A stretch of DNA of 64,000 bases from Clitopilus passeckerianus (GCA_944990035.1 CALYLX010000114.1:62001-126000); one strand, 5' to 3'; numbered from the stretch's first letter, positions 12,210 through 25,269 are shown. Notes: generated from the sequence alone by a model not told the origin. Program-made: numbers and translations.

Positions 12210-13812
12210 ATGGATTCTGGCGAACCATCTCCCTCTAACACGCCACGGATGACGCCCCTAAGCAAATTACGCAAATTCCTGGGACTCAAATCCTCCCCAC
12301 GACCTAATACTGCGCCTAGTCGTTACTCGTCTTATGAGACGAGCGAGCTGGACTGCGACCAGAAGGTGGCCTCTGGGAACGCATTCGCCGACCTGCCTGT
12401 TCTGGAAGTTCGAAGTGAAACCCCCAGATCGCGGCGAACCCTTCACCACTCCATCTCCTCACCGGCCCTTCGCAAGCAATCCAAAGCTCAGTTGCCATCA
12501 TCAAATAATGGTGAGTAGACCACGACTACTACTCAGTTTCTCTTATATTTCTGATGTAGATTCCAAACCTCCGTTTCTAGTAATCTCAATACTCGGCGAC
12601 TTGGAGCCTTCCCTCTCCAAGAGGCGTTCAAAGAACGGACGACCGAAGACTGCCATATCAGACAGCGATCGGAAAGCCTCAATAAGCCTCAACGACTCCA
12701 GATCCAGTCTGCGAAGGAAGGGCTCGAAGTTGACAAAAGCCCCACCCTGCCTTCCTACCCCCGACGCTGGTGTTGTCGATCTGTCTCTTTCACCTGAGGA
12801 GAGCGGTTCTGCCTCGGAGGGCTATCTGCGGGGGCTGCCACTCCAGCCCATACCGTGGAACCAAGCCGTCGATCCTATTTCACCGCTTTCCACAACCACA
12901 TTCAATTCTATCTATTCTCACGAACGCGCTCTCACGTCCAGGACTTCAGTTGACACCATGAATTCTCTGGACTGGGAACTAGCGAAGGAGAATTTTTGCA
13001 GGAAGAGAAGCGTCAACAAGATTGCTCGCACTCTCGGCGGCTGCCCACCTGAATACAGTCGAACGATTTTCGCTGAGCATCCCAAAAAGCCTTCGGACTC
13101 AGGATGCTCCTTCTCTCCGGCGCAGCTTTCTCCTCCCCTTCCCTCTACCGGAGTACAGACCAAGAAAATCAGAAGGAAGAGCTTGACGCTGTCGAACCTC
13201 GGTTCTCTTCCAACGCTCTTCCGTTCGAATTCACAATCCATCACACGTGCTACACGTCCATCTTCGAGAAACTCCCTATCCACAGTCAACCCTGACGACG
13301 TTCACAAGCACGGCCTCGGTGAAGACGTTTGGGGCGAGCTGCGCGATGATACCACCGGTGGCACACCCATTTCACCGATATTGTTCAATCCGCCCTCGCC
13401 TTTACCAGGACCGCCAAAGAATTCACCATGGTCCGAAGCGACTCCAGCCGTAGCCAACTCGACAGATGGCTCTGATTCACTACGTCCGCTTTCCCCAAAT
13501 GCCGTCGCATCACCATCTGCACCAGCCTCACGGCGCCATTCACTAATTGGTCGTCCGCGTTCCCAGTCCTATGTAGCGGCCCGTTCGAGTCAACAGATCA
13601 GTCCTCGGCCTCGGACACCATTCGACTACGACCCTTCGTTACCTGTCAAAGCAAACTGGCTGGACCAGGTTTCGAGCACCGGACCCCAGTCTCAGCAGGG
13701 CCAACAGGAGGTCGAACAGCCTCAGCTTGCCTCGCAGCAAAATGACTGGAGTGGCGAATGGAATCAAAATAACATGCTGGAAGTCGTCAGGGCTTTACGA
13801 CACCTCAAATAA
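12210..13812 (+). CDS. Ser/Pro-rich, probably disordered protein of unknown function (517 aa)
   Basis: Two exons, 12210-12510 and 12560-13812, joined by a 49-nt intron. The protein is dominated by Ser, Pro, Thr and Arg, with many SP/TP sites and basic R-x-x-S sites (RRKSLTLSNLGSLPTLFRS; RRHSLIGRPRSQSY), typical of a phosphorylated regulatory or scaffold protein. No globular domain, signal peptide or membrane helix is visible. The ends look conserved: PLSKLRKFLGLKSSPRP near the N-terminus and MLEVVRALRHLK at the very C-terminus, the latter possibly a short binding helix. Not recognised as a named family. Confidence 0.65.
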
Positions 13813-16005
13813 TCCGGTCGCCCAGGAGGCAATGTTGTTTTCTTCTTCGGGTATAGCGATAATTTATTGGTTCCCTTTTCTCAACACACATTCATTTGCA
13901 TTGTTCTTTACCAGCATTCACACTCATTTAGACACTTGTTCTATATTCGCAAAGCATAATTCTTAACAGTACCTTTTTCTCTCATAATCACCCTATCATT
14001 ATTCGCGTTTCACAATGTAATCCCACTATGACACATGTAATTGTAACAATTCAACGGAATTCGGTCATTTCTGACACCAGAATAAACGAGGCTGATTTGG
14101 TTTACATCCAATGTTCACCCTGAGAGCCATTTCAATGCTTCGAAAACGTGTCGAAGGAGTCACAGCGGGCCCTCGGTGATCAATAACAGCACCGAACCAG
14201 AGTTCCTGTCGCTCCTGTGATTGTTGTCCGCTTCTTGATACAGTATTCCGGTTGTCACCTGCAAAGAGTCCAGACCCAATACAAAGACTAAAATAAAGAG
14301 GACACTGGCTGAAAGGACTGGAAAGTATTTCAAGAACCACGGCGGGGATCCTGTCGCTTTAGGACGAACTACCGCAACTTGAATAGTAGAGGCTGAAATA
14401 TATCACAGCGAGGCACCTTGCGCTAATGCTACCGAGTTATAGTTCCTTAGTCCTGCCGCAACAGGGCCGTGCGAGAGCCTGTCAACTCTCCGAGGCTAAT
14501 GTCGACGTGAATCAAGACGTGAATCGTATATGACTCTGGAACTTGTTGAATCACTATGGCACCTCAGGCCTCAGGCTGGAATGCTCCACAGAGGGTCTGT
14601 ATCAATCTAGTGCAGTAAATGTCGGTATCATTGTCACCTTGGGCTGCTGTCGTCTTGGCTCCATTGTTACCAGCGATTGATCATTGGTGTTTGACGTTCA
14701 CCAGGAGATATTAGAGCAAGTGAGTTGATTGATGGTCTCATGAATGTTAAAAATCGGGAGGCATGCCGATATGACACGATACAGTCAAGTTCTACAATCA
14801 TAAAATTATTCAAGGTCCTCGAAGATGTTCCAGGCCTTTCTCCGCCTCCAAATTTCCTTTCTTTGTGACTTGATCATTATGGATCTTTGACTGAGCGTCA
14901 ACTGCGTCTGATTTAGGGTGAGGTATTGAGTCGGCCGCACTCAGAACTGTTCCTCTGAGTCCTTCTCCAATTCCTGAAAGACAATCAACTCATAAGCCCA
15001 GCATGTACGAAGTCTTACAATACCATGAACCGTCTCAGCCGCTCCTCTGTAGATTGGCCCATCAGGAAACTAACTGGGCGAAAGGGCTGACTCTGCGTAC
15101 TTCACCTTGGTTCCTACACCCCTCCCGATCGTACTTCCTTAGTTCATTGGTTGCGTGGCTTGGTTTGGAGTAGTCATTCAGGCGTAAATATTTCAGAAAA
15201 AGTATTCCGTCTTTAAGTACCCCTTGCTCCGATATGACGTCATAATCGACGCCGTGACCGAACTCAATGACTTAGAATGGAGAGTTTGATGGCCTCCACT
15301 GGGCCACCAACCGGCATTAATGAAGGGTATCCTCTGGGTATCCTGCAAAAAGCAGTAGATTCAATCCGGACATCGTGGCGGCAATTCGGACACTGGAGGT
15401 AAATATTTTGGAACAGGCGTTGGGTGCCCCTGTTGTGCTGATCGTGAGTGTGTTTTCATTCTCGCCCATCTTATCTATCCCCGGTCAATCTTATCATTCC
15501 TTCTGTCCATCATTGACAATTGATAGGATGCTGTGCTCACTCTTCACAACGTCACAGCTGTGCGGCCATCGTGTCGAGCACTAGCATTCATCGTGGATTC
15601 TCACTCTCAGCTTGCTCTTGGCAGGTTAATCCGTCACCACAGGCACACAAAACGACGGTGTACTTGATATCAATTGTGCACTCTTCAGCGCAACAAAAAT
15701 CCATGGCCCATAACAGCCAATTACTCTGCGCTCATCCTGTGCGACTCCGTCGAAGACTTTGTAATAGACTTGAGCGCTTATACAGGGTTCCACCATCATG
15801 TGGCCACCTAGTGCTGTAGAATGCGATGATCTAGGCAATCCTCTATTCAATCAAATGCCTCAAGGCTTTCTACATACGCATATTGACTCAAGCCCCCTAC
15901 TTCTATGAATTCTATTCCCAGCTGGCGGCCCCGCCGCGCGTTGCCGTATCTCATGGTATATAGAGGTGCACAAGGGCGCTCATCTTTTCTTCTCTAACCC
16001 TCACC
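13813..16005. other. Intergenic, no gene recognised
   Basis: About 2.2 kb, AT-rich after the Ser/Pro-rich gene (terminator-like T-rich runs at 13850-14050). Frames at 14065-14340 (-) and 15375-15850 (both strands) overlap and show no domain, intron pattern or compositional bias of a gene. A TATA-like GGTATATAGAGG near 15955, about 50 bp before 16006, is the probable AAA-ATPase promoter. Confidence 0.45.
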
Positions 16006-18647
16006 ATGCATCGACGCCTCAGCTCTTTTGTCAGGCCTTCCAGCTCTAGGAACATTGAGTCGCTTACCCCTGACAATGACTCAGTGGTGACTGTGGACAC
16101 TGTCCGCGAACAGGAACCAGATGTCTGGCCTGTGCCTTCGCTGAAGGTTAAGCGCGTTGACCATTACTACAGCAGATGGTACAAGATGTGGAAGTATAGG
16201 GTATGCCTTTCTATATTTCATCACAGCCACGCACGAATAACGATATCTCACGTTTAGAATATGAGTTCGAATGTCAAAGTCGAGGCCGTCCCTGTCATGC
16301 AGAGTGGTATAAATGACCCCTGGAAGGACTTCAGTTTCGTGTGCGTTGCACATCTGTTTCGTTTCTCTTGGCTTTTATCTGATGTTTGTTCAGCATCGTC
16401 CGCAAGCTTCCCAAGGAGGACTACAAGGAGCCTACCTTCAGGATTGTCATCAAGAGCGAATACATCCTCAAGGCCTGCAAGGATGTGATCAAGTTCTGGC
16501 CGGGTGTCTCTTGGAATGCCGATCCTCTCGAGGTAAACAGCCATCTCATACACAGACAAATGGAGGTTTGACATACTTCTCAGCTGGATCCCGACCTCAT
16601 CATTACCTTCCTCGACGAGTTCGCTGCGTACCGTGACCAACTCGTGGCGAAGAAGCCTCGTTCTGAGATGGAGACCCACCTACTCTCCTCCGTCGACTTG
16701 CTCATCTCTACCTTCAAGACCGACTACCGTGCCACCCTTACGAAGCTTGATAAGCTGAGGGCCCATGGTGAAATCACCTTCGACTTCTTGCAATACATCC
16801 TTGTACCTCGTACCCTTTTCGTCGCCAAGTGCTCCATGACTGGCAAGGTTCGCCTGTTCAAGATGCTCTACGCTCAGAAGACCACGATCGACGGCCAACT
16901 TGTCTACTCGCTCAGCTGCGAGAGCGTTGATCTCGTCGATCGCCTGAACAGCCCGAATAGCGTTCGAGTTGGCAAAGTTCAAACGATCATCAACCTCAGG
17001 CACTTCAAAGGAACGACGAAGATTCAAGGGCTCAACGCCTTCCCTCTCAAGTTCCACCCTGATGCTGATCACATTCGCCAGTCGCTCCTCAGCAGAGGCA
17101 AGAAGTGGCTCGACATGATCGGGATTCATCACAAACAATATCGGGGCATTGCCGCTCTCAAGTGCGGCGACAGGATCATCAAGCACAATGTACGCCAGTT
17201 TCACTGTACTCTATCGTTGTCGACTCACTCGTCTCTTTCAAGGTCGACAGCAGGATCATGGTTGACCGGGCAACCTTCCGCAAGAACAATCCCAACTATC
17301 AGTTCCCGGTTTCGAACATGCCTTTGCCTATCGGTGTGCCTATGCAGAACACCCTGCCTGCACCACAAGACTCCAGGGATTATTTGCCTCTGCAGCCGCA
17401 CCAAATGATGCCCCCACCTCCACCGTTGCCACCCATGTCCTACCCGTACAATGCTTCAGTGCCTTACATTGGTCCCGGCAACGGTGAGCTGATAGTCGAA
17501 TGTCATGGACTATAGCTGATATCAGTGCTTCTAGCTTCACTCGTTCAGAACCAACAACAAGAAGCTCCGGGTGCCGACTTGGAGGATGACGAGATTATGC
17601 TGGCCTCTACCACCGTTTATGGTTTCAGCTTTGCTGACAAGATGTGGCGTACGTCATGTCTTTTCTCCTACACATCCTTCTACTGACGAACATTCAGTCG
17701 AATTCGATGTTGACAAGATTCAGGAAGTCGAATGGAATGAGGAAGCTTTCAAGAACCTTGTCTTGCCGGCTTCCCGGAAGAACTTGCTTCAGTCTCTCGT
17801 CGAATCTCATCATCGGGGTATCGGTTTTGATGACTTCATCAAAGGCAAGGGCCATGGATTGGTCGTCAACCTATTTGGTCCCCCTGGTGTCGGTATGTGA
17901 TATGCTGTGCTTGCAACATGTGCAGCTACTGACAGGGCCTGCAGGGAAAACATTCTCGGCTGAAGCAACGAGCGAGCACGTCCGCAGGCCCTTGTATGTC
18001 GTCGGTGGAGGAGATCTGGGCACCACAGCTGGAGAACTTGACGCAGCTTTGGAGCGTATCTTTAACGTTGCAACCGCATGGAAGGCTATTGTTCTGATCG
18101 ACGAGGTGAATCCACATTCTAACACTACCAACGTTCGACTCTGACTTTTGGCTTCCCTAGGCTGACGTGTTCCTGGAAGAACGATCACTCCATGACCTTG
18201 AGAGAAATGCCATGGTTGCGGTCTTGTAAGTCAACCAAATTTGTATCTCAAAACTAAGCTGACGAAATATAAAGCCTCCGCCACGTTGAATATTACCGTG
18301 GCATCTTGTTCTTGACAACCAATCGCGTCCAAGCGTTCGATGAAGCATTCCTTTCTCGCATCCACGTCGCCCTTCACTTCAGCGAGCTCAACATCGAGTC
18401 ACGGGAGCAAGTCTGGACTGCGTTCATTAACAAACTGGGCGTCTCTGAAGCCGTCACCAAGGAGCAAATTTCACAGCTTGCTGCACGTAACATCAATGGT
18501 CGCCAAATCAAGAATGCTGCTCGGACTGCTCAGTCCTTGGCAGTTGGGCGTGGAGAGAAGGTTGAGTATCATCACTTCTTGGAGACTTTGGACGCGATGG
18601 CGGAGTTTACCCAGGAATTCCGGCAAATGAGGAAGCACGATAAATAG
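16006..18647 (+). CDS. Fungal AAA-family ATPase with N-terminal DUF7025-like region (723 aa)
   Basis: Ten exons join exactly in frame: 16006-16200, 16258-16340, 16394-16532, 16584-17189, 17243-17483, 17535-17648, 17698-17892, 17945-18105, 18161-18225, 18275-18647. The N-terminal half (residues about 100-350) fits the DUF7025 region found in a large fungal AAA clade, followed by a Pro-rich linker (MMPPPPPLPPMSYPYN). The ATPase core has Walker A GPPGVGKT (split by an intron), Walker B AIVLIDEADVF, sensor 1 LFLTTNRV and the Arg-finger area FLSRIHVALHF. Such proteins are predicted remodelling ATPases, some membrane- or mitochondrion-associated like Bcs1, but this clade has no defined substrate. 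All catalytic residues look intact. Confidence 0.85.
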
Positions 18648-19988
18648 GCTGAGCATGATCATGGTAGCCTGGAAGACTAATGTCTGATACATATGCACAT
18701 TCCTTCATCGCTTCCCCCTAAAACATGAAAACTGTAACATAGCTAGTTGCTTCTTGGTGTACTATATATGAACCATTGCCATCGTATTGTTTCGCTTTTC
18801 ATATGGATAATGAATATTAATGAGCTTTGAAAATTTGGCAGCTTACGTGTGGTCCTGGTGTCCGCGTCGCGACGCGTCACTCAAAATCCTCACGTGGTGA
18901 TTCCGCCTCCGATTTCCGAACCAAACTGAATTGGGATGATCCTACTCTTCACCGAACTTTCACCACGAAACGAGAGAGCTCACCACTGGCATTCACGAAG
19001 AGCTTGAGCTGGCTCTGCTGACTGAAAGCCAAAGCTTGGAAACGTACCCTACAGGTACAGTGTTGAATTGAGCAGGCAGCGCGAGCAACCTGGGGTTACT
19101 GGGTTTATCAGGGATGGCCCATTGTTGCGAAACCAAAGTATGTCGGAACATCTTTCTATACATACTGGAATTGAATGTTATTCCCGTTCTAAGGCCTCAG
19201 AACTAAATGAAGACTCGAGCATCGTCTAGCTGACGAGGGGAGTCATAGGATCCTTCCCCATCCCGACCATTTTCCTCGACCCGGTCATTTTCCGGTAAAG
19301 TTCCAGAAATGTATACCAACTTCCAAACTCGTCTGATGAGCATGCGCAGTAGCAACACCTTTGCTGAGGCATTTTATCCGATGACGAGCCATTTGCACTC
19401 AACGCCCGCAAATTCATCCAAGCCATGCCAAGAGCTCCCGTTGCTTCGAGGCGAAGTGACGCCTCACTTTGTGATATACTAGCACATTTTAGACATTTAG
19501 ACTCCATCGGACCCACCAGGTGATTATAATCGCTCCGCCGACGGGTCAAAAAGTCTAATTCTTCGTTACAAGGCTTCCCCAGACCTCACGGAGGATCGTT
19601 TTACCCCTGCATAGGCTCGAGCGAACCTGGAAAGACCACCGTTTTTGGCCGTTTTTGCCCATGAGTTTATGGCTTGAATAATCTTCCAGATGTAGGTTTC
19701 CCCGACACTCTTGTCCAGATGATGTTCTAACCCCCTCTGCAGGCTTTCGGAACGGATGAAATGTACCAATGCCGTGGCCGATCGCAGGTCACACACCCAT
19801 GCCGTCCTTCTATCTTTATAGACGGCGTGCCTTGAATGACTATGACATCGTCTGCTCATGCGGAGAAACCTTCTCAATCTCCCTTTGTCTATTTTTGATG
19901 ATGTCGCTAGCCGGAACTTCTACTGCATTGCAAGGATAAAAGGCTGGTCTAGTTTCCCTGGTTTCTTTAACGGTTGTTCTCAACGACA
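18648..19988. other. Intergenic; LPMO promoter at the right end
   Basis: No supported exon. Minus-strand frames at 19226-19549 and 19566-19877 are Ser/Arg-rich without motifs. A TATA-like GGATAAAAGGC at about 19933 lies some 55 bp upstream of the LPMO start codon. Confidence 0.45.
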
Positions 19989-21441
19989 ATGTTACGCCAG
20001 CTCGCCTCTTTGGTTGCTCTCTCGACCGCACTCCCCGCTGCCCTCGCACACGGTGGTGTACTCTACTACGCCAACGGTGGAAACTGGTACACAGGCTGGC
20101 AGCCATACAACAGCCCTACTGGCCAGACCAGCATCCAACGCCCATGGTCTACCTAGTACGATTACTTGGTCCACTGCGCCTCCTTCCTCGTACTGACTAT
20201 TCTCCAGCAACCCCATCCAAGACGCTACTGACTCCACCCTTGCTTGCAATGATGACGGAACATCGGGTGCTCTGCAACTCACTGCTACCGTCCAGGCCGG
20301 TTCAGCCATCACCGCTTACTGGAACCAAGTCTGGCCTCACAACACTGGCCCGATGGTAAGGCTCTACTACCAGTCTTATGCGATCTTTACTGAAGTACTG
20401 CCGTAGCTCACTTACCTTGCATCATGCTCGGGTTCGACCTGCACTGGCGTCAACGCCAAGTCTCTCAAATGGGTTGGTGACTCTACAAATCGGATGATGA
20501 TCCTCACTGACATTTCTCCAATCGTTCACAGTTCAAGATCGACCAAGCCGGTTTGCTCTCTGGTACCGTCGGTGCTGGTAACTGGGCATCTGGAAAGATG
20601 ATCGCCGACAACTCGTCGTGGACGACCACCATCCCCAGCACTGTCCCCAGCGGAAACTACCTCATCCGCTTCGAGACCATTGCTCTGCACTCCATGCCCG
20701 CTGTATGTGTTTGCAAAATGTTTTAGACCTGAGCATATCTAACTTGGCTTCGGCGGAAATAGCAATTCTACCCCGAATGTGCACAAATTCAGATCACTGG
20801 TGGCGGAAGCCTTGCCCCTACTTCTGCTCAGCTTGTCTCCTTCCCTGGTGGTTACTCTAACAACGATCCCGGCCGTGCGTTCTTCGTTTTGTGGCGATCA
20901 TCCTGATGCTGACGAACCTACGTTTTTAGTCAATATTGACCTTTACTCCAACGATGCTAAGACTCAGACTGTATGTCAACGCATATTTGTTAAAGTATAC
21001 ACAATGCTGATATTTCATATAGACCTACGTTATTCCAGGACCCCCTCTCTACGGAAGCGGTGGCGGAGTAGGTTTTCCTGCCTGACTCACTAACTTCGTA
21101 AACTGATGATGTTTCGTCCCTAGACCTCACCTCCCCCTACCTCCGTTCCTACCACCACCAAACCTACCACCACACCTACCACCAAACCGACAACATCTCA
21201 ACCTCAGCCTACTCAGACCGGAACCGTTGCCCAATACGGACAGTGTGGCGGCCAAGGCTGGACTGGCGCGACAGCATGGTACGTAGCGTCCAGTTGCGTC
21301 TCTCACGTGCGTATGCTGATATGCCTTCTCAGCGTTTCGCCTTTCAAGTGCACTGTTCTCAATGGTCAGTCCCTTTTTCTTTTTCTGATGGGGTCTGTGT
21401 CTGACTTCGTCCCTCCAGATTACTACTCCCAGTGCCTCTAA
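19989..21441 (+). CDS. AA9 lytic polysaccharide monooxygenase with C-terminal CBM1 (319 aa)
   Basis: Secreted copper enzyme that oxidatively cleaves cellulose. Ten exons join in frame: 19989-20155, 20208-20355, 20407-20472, 20532-20702, 20763-20874, 20930-20970, 21023-21067, 21124-21278, 21333-21364, 21419-21441. The signal peptide [20 protein letters not shown] ends just before HGGVLYY, exposing the His-1 brace ligand. The second His is in QVWPHNTGP and the axial Tyr is in [12 protein letters not shown] Pro/Thr linker ([18 protein letters not shown]) leads to a fungal cellulose-binding module with the usual Cys and aromatics ([16 protein letters not shown]). Intact, extracellular, and evidence of a plant-polymer-degrading lifestyle. 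Confidence 0.94.
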
Positions 21442-22050
21442 ACTGGCCCGGTGAAAAGCAAAGATGGATTCGATTTCTCAGAGTCTTTATCTACAAGTGT
21501 ATAATGTACCTCTATTCAAGCGTTGTTCAGTTTTCATCGTCGATTGCCAAACCACTGAGGAGATTGAGGTTGGTCTCTACTGTTGAGATCCAATTTGGGA
21601 TGAAGGGTTACCATTGAAACCACCACTTTTCAGTTAGCTTAGGATGCCTCCCCTACGTCCTGGAGCGATACCAACCCAACGAAGAGCCAAGGATTCTGTG
21701 CAAGCTCGTAATTTCTGGAGATCATGCAGACCTGGTCCCGCTCCACCGGATCCTGGCGATAGCGTGACTCACTCATACTACCGATCCTTGATCCCTGGCT
21801 TCCCTTGTGCCGAACCGCTGCTGCGCAAAGGTGTTAACTGGCCGACCTCTTGTCGCGTCGCGTTTGACTTGATTGAATAGTTTGGCAGATCAACTTGAGC
21901 CGCCTGCTGCGGGCCGAGACCATTCGTCACTTTGATATAAGCCGTCTCTGTTTCATACCTCGAGGGCCATTTGAGCCAAACATCAAATATAAAGCCTGGG
22001 GCTTATTCGGGCACAGAGAATAAGCATAGTTATCCCTATACTCGTTTCTA
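21442..22050. other. Intergenic; promoter of SDR copy 1
   Basis: No gene. Contains a 12-base string (CTGCGCAAAGGT, 21821-21832) repeated upstream of SDR copy 2, and a TATA-like AATATAAAGCC near 21986, about 60 bp before the start codon. Confidence 0.5.
21986..21994 (+). promoter_or_regulatory. TATA-like element of SDR copy 1
   Basis: AATATAAAG at about 60 bp before the ATG at 22051, comparable in place with the TATA-like element of SDR copy 3. Confidence 0.4.
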
Positions 22051-23253
22051 ATGGCATCCCAGAAGGTCTGGCTCATTACTGGGACTTCGTGCGTGTTTCT
22101 CTCGATAGCAATCTGATTCCACACGCTCACTGCCTTACGTAGCTCTGGGTTCGGTCACCATTTGACCCTATCCGCACTTAAACGCGGTGATAAAGTCATC
22201 GCTACGGCCCGGCCTCGTTCCATGGATAGACTTCTCCAGCTAGAGCAAAAGGGAGCAGACATCTTGGAATTAGACGTGACGTCTTCAATGAGAGACCTAC
22301 ATACAATCGCAAAGGCGGCAGTTGGGATACACGGAAGGGTTGACGTGTTGGTGAATAATGCAGGTTGGTTTATGATTGCAGACACTTGTGCTAAAGCAAC
22401 TAATGGGGAGATTCTTCGCGATGATAGGCTACCTAACAGTAGGCGCGCTTGAAGAAAGTACGTTAGCGGAGGCCCAGAATCAATTCCAGTAGGGACTATC
22501 GAACTCTACCCTTCACGCCCTGCTGACTTTGGTGAAGTACGAAAGTATTCGGTGCGCTGAACGTCACGAAGGCGTTCCTTCCTTACATGCGGGAGAGGAA
22601 ATCCGGAACAACCGTTTTCATCGGTTCACTGGCCAGCTGGATGTAAGTTTCTCGTAATGGTGCCTGGGAGCCTCACTGAATACCCCTTCGCGTAGACCAT
22701 ACCCTAGTTGTGGCCTTTATGCTGCTTCGAACGCTGCAATGAAGTGTACGTACACACGGCTTGCTGCTACCACTTGGAGTAACTGAGGCCACATATAGCA
22801 CTTTCTATTACACTGCACGATGAAATTGCGCCACTTGGGCTTCGAAGTCTCTGCGTTGAACCTGGATTCTTCCGTACCGATGTTCTGAGCGAGCGAAACC
22901 GATCCATGCAACAAGCTCGAATTGCGGACTACCAATACTTGGCAGACAAGGCACAGGCTGACGTGAAAGGTATGCACATCCTGGGTCATCTAGGCTATCC
23001 ACCAGGCTCACTTATTCTGTCACCGTGAATAGTTCTTCACGGGAAAGAACTGGGAGATCCCGTGAAAGGGGTAGAAGTGATTGTAGATGCCATCAGAGGG
23101 GAGGGGACAGCAAAAGGGAAACCCTTCCCAAAGGTCTTGACTCTCGGAAGTGACTCTTACTGGGTTACAAAAGCGATTGGGGAAGCGACTCTAGCGCGAT
23201 TGGAAGAATGGAAAGAGGCATCCTGCGGGACGGATTTTGTCGAGCACACCTGA
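22051..23253 (+). CDS. Short-chain dehydrogenase/reductase, tandem copy 1 (catalytic Lys replaced)
   Basis: Rossmann-fold NAD(P)-dependent oxidoreductase family member, 288 aa, seven exons: 22051-22088, 22143-22363, 22428-22488, 22538-22642, 22696-22745, 22799-22969, 23033-23253. Cofactor motif TGTSSGFG, structural NNAG and active-site Ser (FIGSLASW) are present. The catalytic YxxxK reads YAASN: Lys is Asn (AAC codon inside exon 5, read through both flanking splice sites). Copies 2 and 3 keep Lys. It is therefore probably inactive as a dehydrogenase or has a changed role. Exon lengths match copies 2 and 3 almost exactly, and exon 2 is close to copy 2 at the nucleotide level. Substrate unknown. 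Confidence 0.85.
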
Positions 23254-24042
23254 GGACTCCTTTCGATTTCTTTGCACTTTCCATCCCTTACCTAGCCAGT
23301 AGACTGAAAGGAAACATAATTATTAGTACTTCACTCAAACCTAAGGTCCTGCATGGTGCACATCGGATATAGAGTTCAGCGCTGCTGATTGACTCGGCAT
23401 TTACCGAAATATCAGGATGGTGAGGATTAACGAGCGAAGACGTTTGGTTTGCCAGAGCACCATGGGCAACAGTTCTGTATACGAGAGCTTGCCACCAATT
23501 ACGAAACCGTTTACTCTGAAGATATTCTGGGCGCTGTCAGTGCTTTACTGCGTACAAGGCCTAGAGGTTGCTTCAAATTCTAGAGACGTAGGGCTTGGGT
23601 CGGATGAGCGAAAACACCAGAACACGGTCCAGCTTGGTGTTTGAAGGCTTCCAACACACTCCGACGATCGTAAACATTCGTCAACTCGACATTTCATCCG
23701 TCTTCTGGCGATATATGACTCATTGCTTCTTGATAGCCCGCTTCCCCTCCTAGCGAGATCTTTGCCCGACTGCGCAAAGGTACAATCCAGCCTGACCCTT
23801 TCGTTGGGCTTCGTCTTTTTAAACCATATGGGTAGTCCATGCAGGCCGCTTCATGCCGACGATACATTTTGCTATTCTGATGCCGGAAAATGTCGGCCAG
23901 CACGAGGAACTGAAATAGACCGGGACTGTGATACGAATCACCTCTGAATAAAACGGCAGCCATTCGGCCATCCGAGTCATATTTTCGAGTTTAAAGCACG
24001 TTCAGCCATGCAAGGAGACACAACCTCATTCCTTTCTTAACA
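23254..24042. other. Intergenic; promoter of SDR copy 2
   Basis: No gene recognised. Holds the second CTGCGCAAAGGT (23770-23781). Short frames at 23417-23644 and 23694-23963 have no motif. Confidence 0.45.
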
Positions 24043-25269
24043 ATGTCGTCCAATCAGCTTGTCTGGCTCATCACTGGAACATCGTAGGTATTCCTTTTCT
24101 CATGATGTTGGCTCTTCCACTGAAAGGTCTTTTCACAAAGCTCTGGTTTCGGCTATTATTTGACTCTGTCCGCACTTAAACGTGGTGATAAAGTCATCGC
24201 TACGGCCCGACCCCGTTCCATAAACAAGCTCCACGACCTAAAGCAGCTCGGAGCAGATGTTTTGGAACTGGACGTTACAGCATCAATGGAAGACTTGAAC
24301 GAGGCCGCCAAGAAAGCGGTTGCGATACACGGAAGAGTCGATGTTCTGGTCAATAACGCAGGTCAGTCCATACCCGGATAAAACGAACTTGAGGGAAGTT
24401 CCTGAAACTCCTGAAACTCACAGGGTACATACATGTTGGCGGACTTGAAGAAAGCACCTCCCAGGAGGCAATCAATCAATTCCAGTAAGTAACCACCGAT
24501 TATCCCATACAAATTCTGCTGACAATGACGTACCCAAGCACAAACATATTCGGTGCCATGGACGTGAGCAAGGCATTCCTTCCCTACATGCGGGAGAGGA
24601 AATCCGGAACGATCGCTTTCATCGGCTCTCTTGGTAGCTGGCAGTGAGTAGTCGAAGCATCCTTTCCAATGCGTCTGCGCCTCAATTATATGTCCCATAG
24701 TCCATCTCCCAATTCCGGCTGGTATGCTGCTTCGAAGGCTGCTATGAGAGGTATACTTCTGTATACTGCTACGGATACACGGGACGTAACTGAGGAGAGT
24801 GTGTAGCCCTTTCTACAACTCTGCACGAGGAAATCACGCCGCTCGGGCTTCGGACCATCTGTATCGAACCTGGCTTCTTCCGTACCGATGTTCTGAGCGA
24901 GCAGAACCGGTCGACGCAGCAGACCCGAATTCCAGACTACCAGTATCTGGCAGACAAAGCTCAGGCAGCCTTAGAGGGTGAGAGCATCTGAACACTATCG
25001 ATTGTCTGCATAACTGACTTGCATCATAATCATCAATAGCCCTTCACGGGAAACAATTAGGGGACCCAATCAAAGGGGTAGAAGTGATTGTAGATGCTAT
25101 AAGAGGCGAGGGCTCGGCAGAGGGCAAAGCGTTCCCAACAGTTCTGGCTCTTGGGAGCGACTGTTATTCTGTTGTGAAATCGGTCAGCGAAGTAACCATA
25201 GCGCGATTAGAGGAGTGGAAGGACACATCCTGCGGAACAGACTTTGTAGACGAGCTATCTTCTCTTTGA
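24043..25269 (+). CDS. Short-chain dehydrogenase/reductase, tandem copy 2
   Basis: Intact SDR of 292 aa from seven exons: 24043-24083, 24141-24361, 24424-24484, 24539-24643, 24702-24751, 24807-24977, 25040-25269. Start MSSNQLVWLITGTSSGFG gives the cofactor-binding glycine motif; NNAG follows, then FIGSLGSW (Ser) and YAASK (Tyr, Lys). The C-terminal substrate-lid region (DYQYLADKAQ) and the last exon (KGVEVIVDAIRGEGSAEGK) are shared with the other two copies. Soluble, cytosolic by appearance. Belongs to the broad classical-SDR group that includes fungal ketoreductases; the substrate cannot be named. Confidence 0.9.

Noticed and set aside
14065..15850. Several 70-99 codon frames on both strands
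   Set aside because: They overlap each other, begin at non-ATG or random ATG codons and show no domain.
19226..19877. Two minus-strand frames of about 105 codons upstream of the LPMO
   Set aside because: Cys/Ser/Arg-rich without pattern; no signal peptide; cannot be joined by consensus splice sites.
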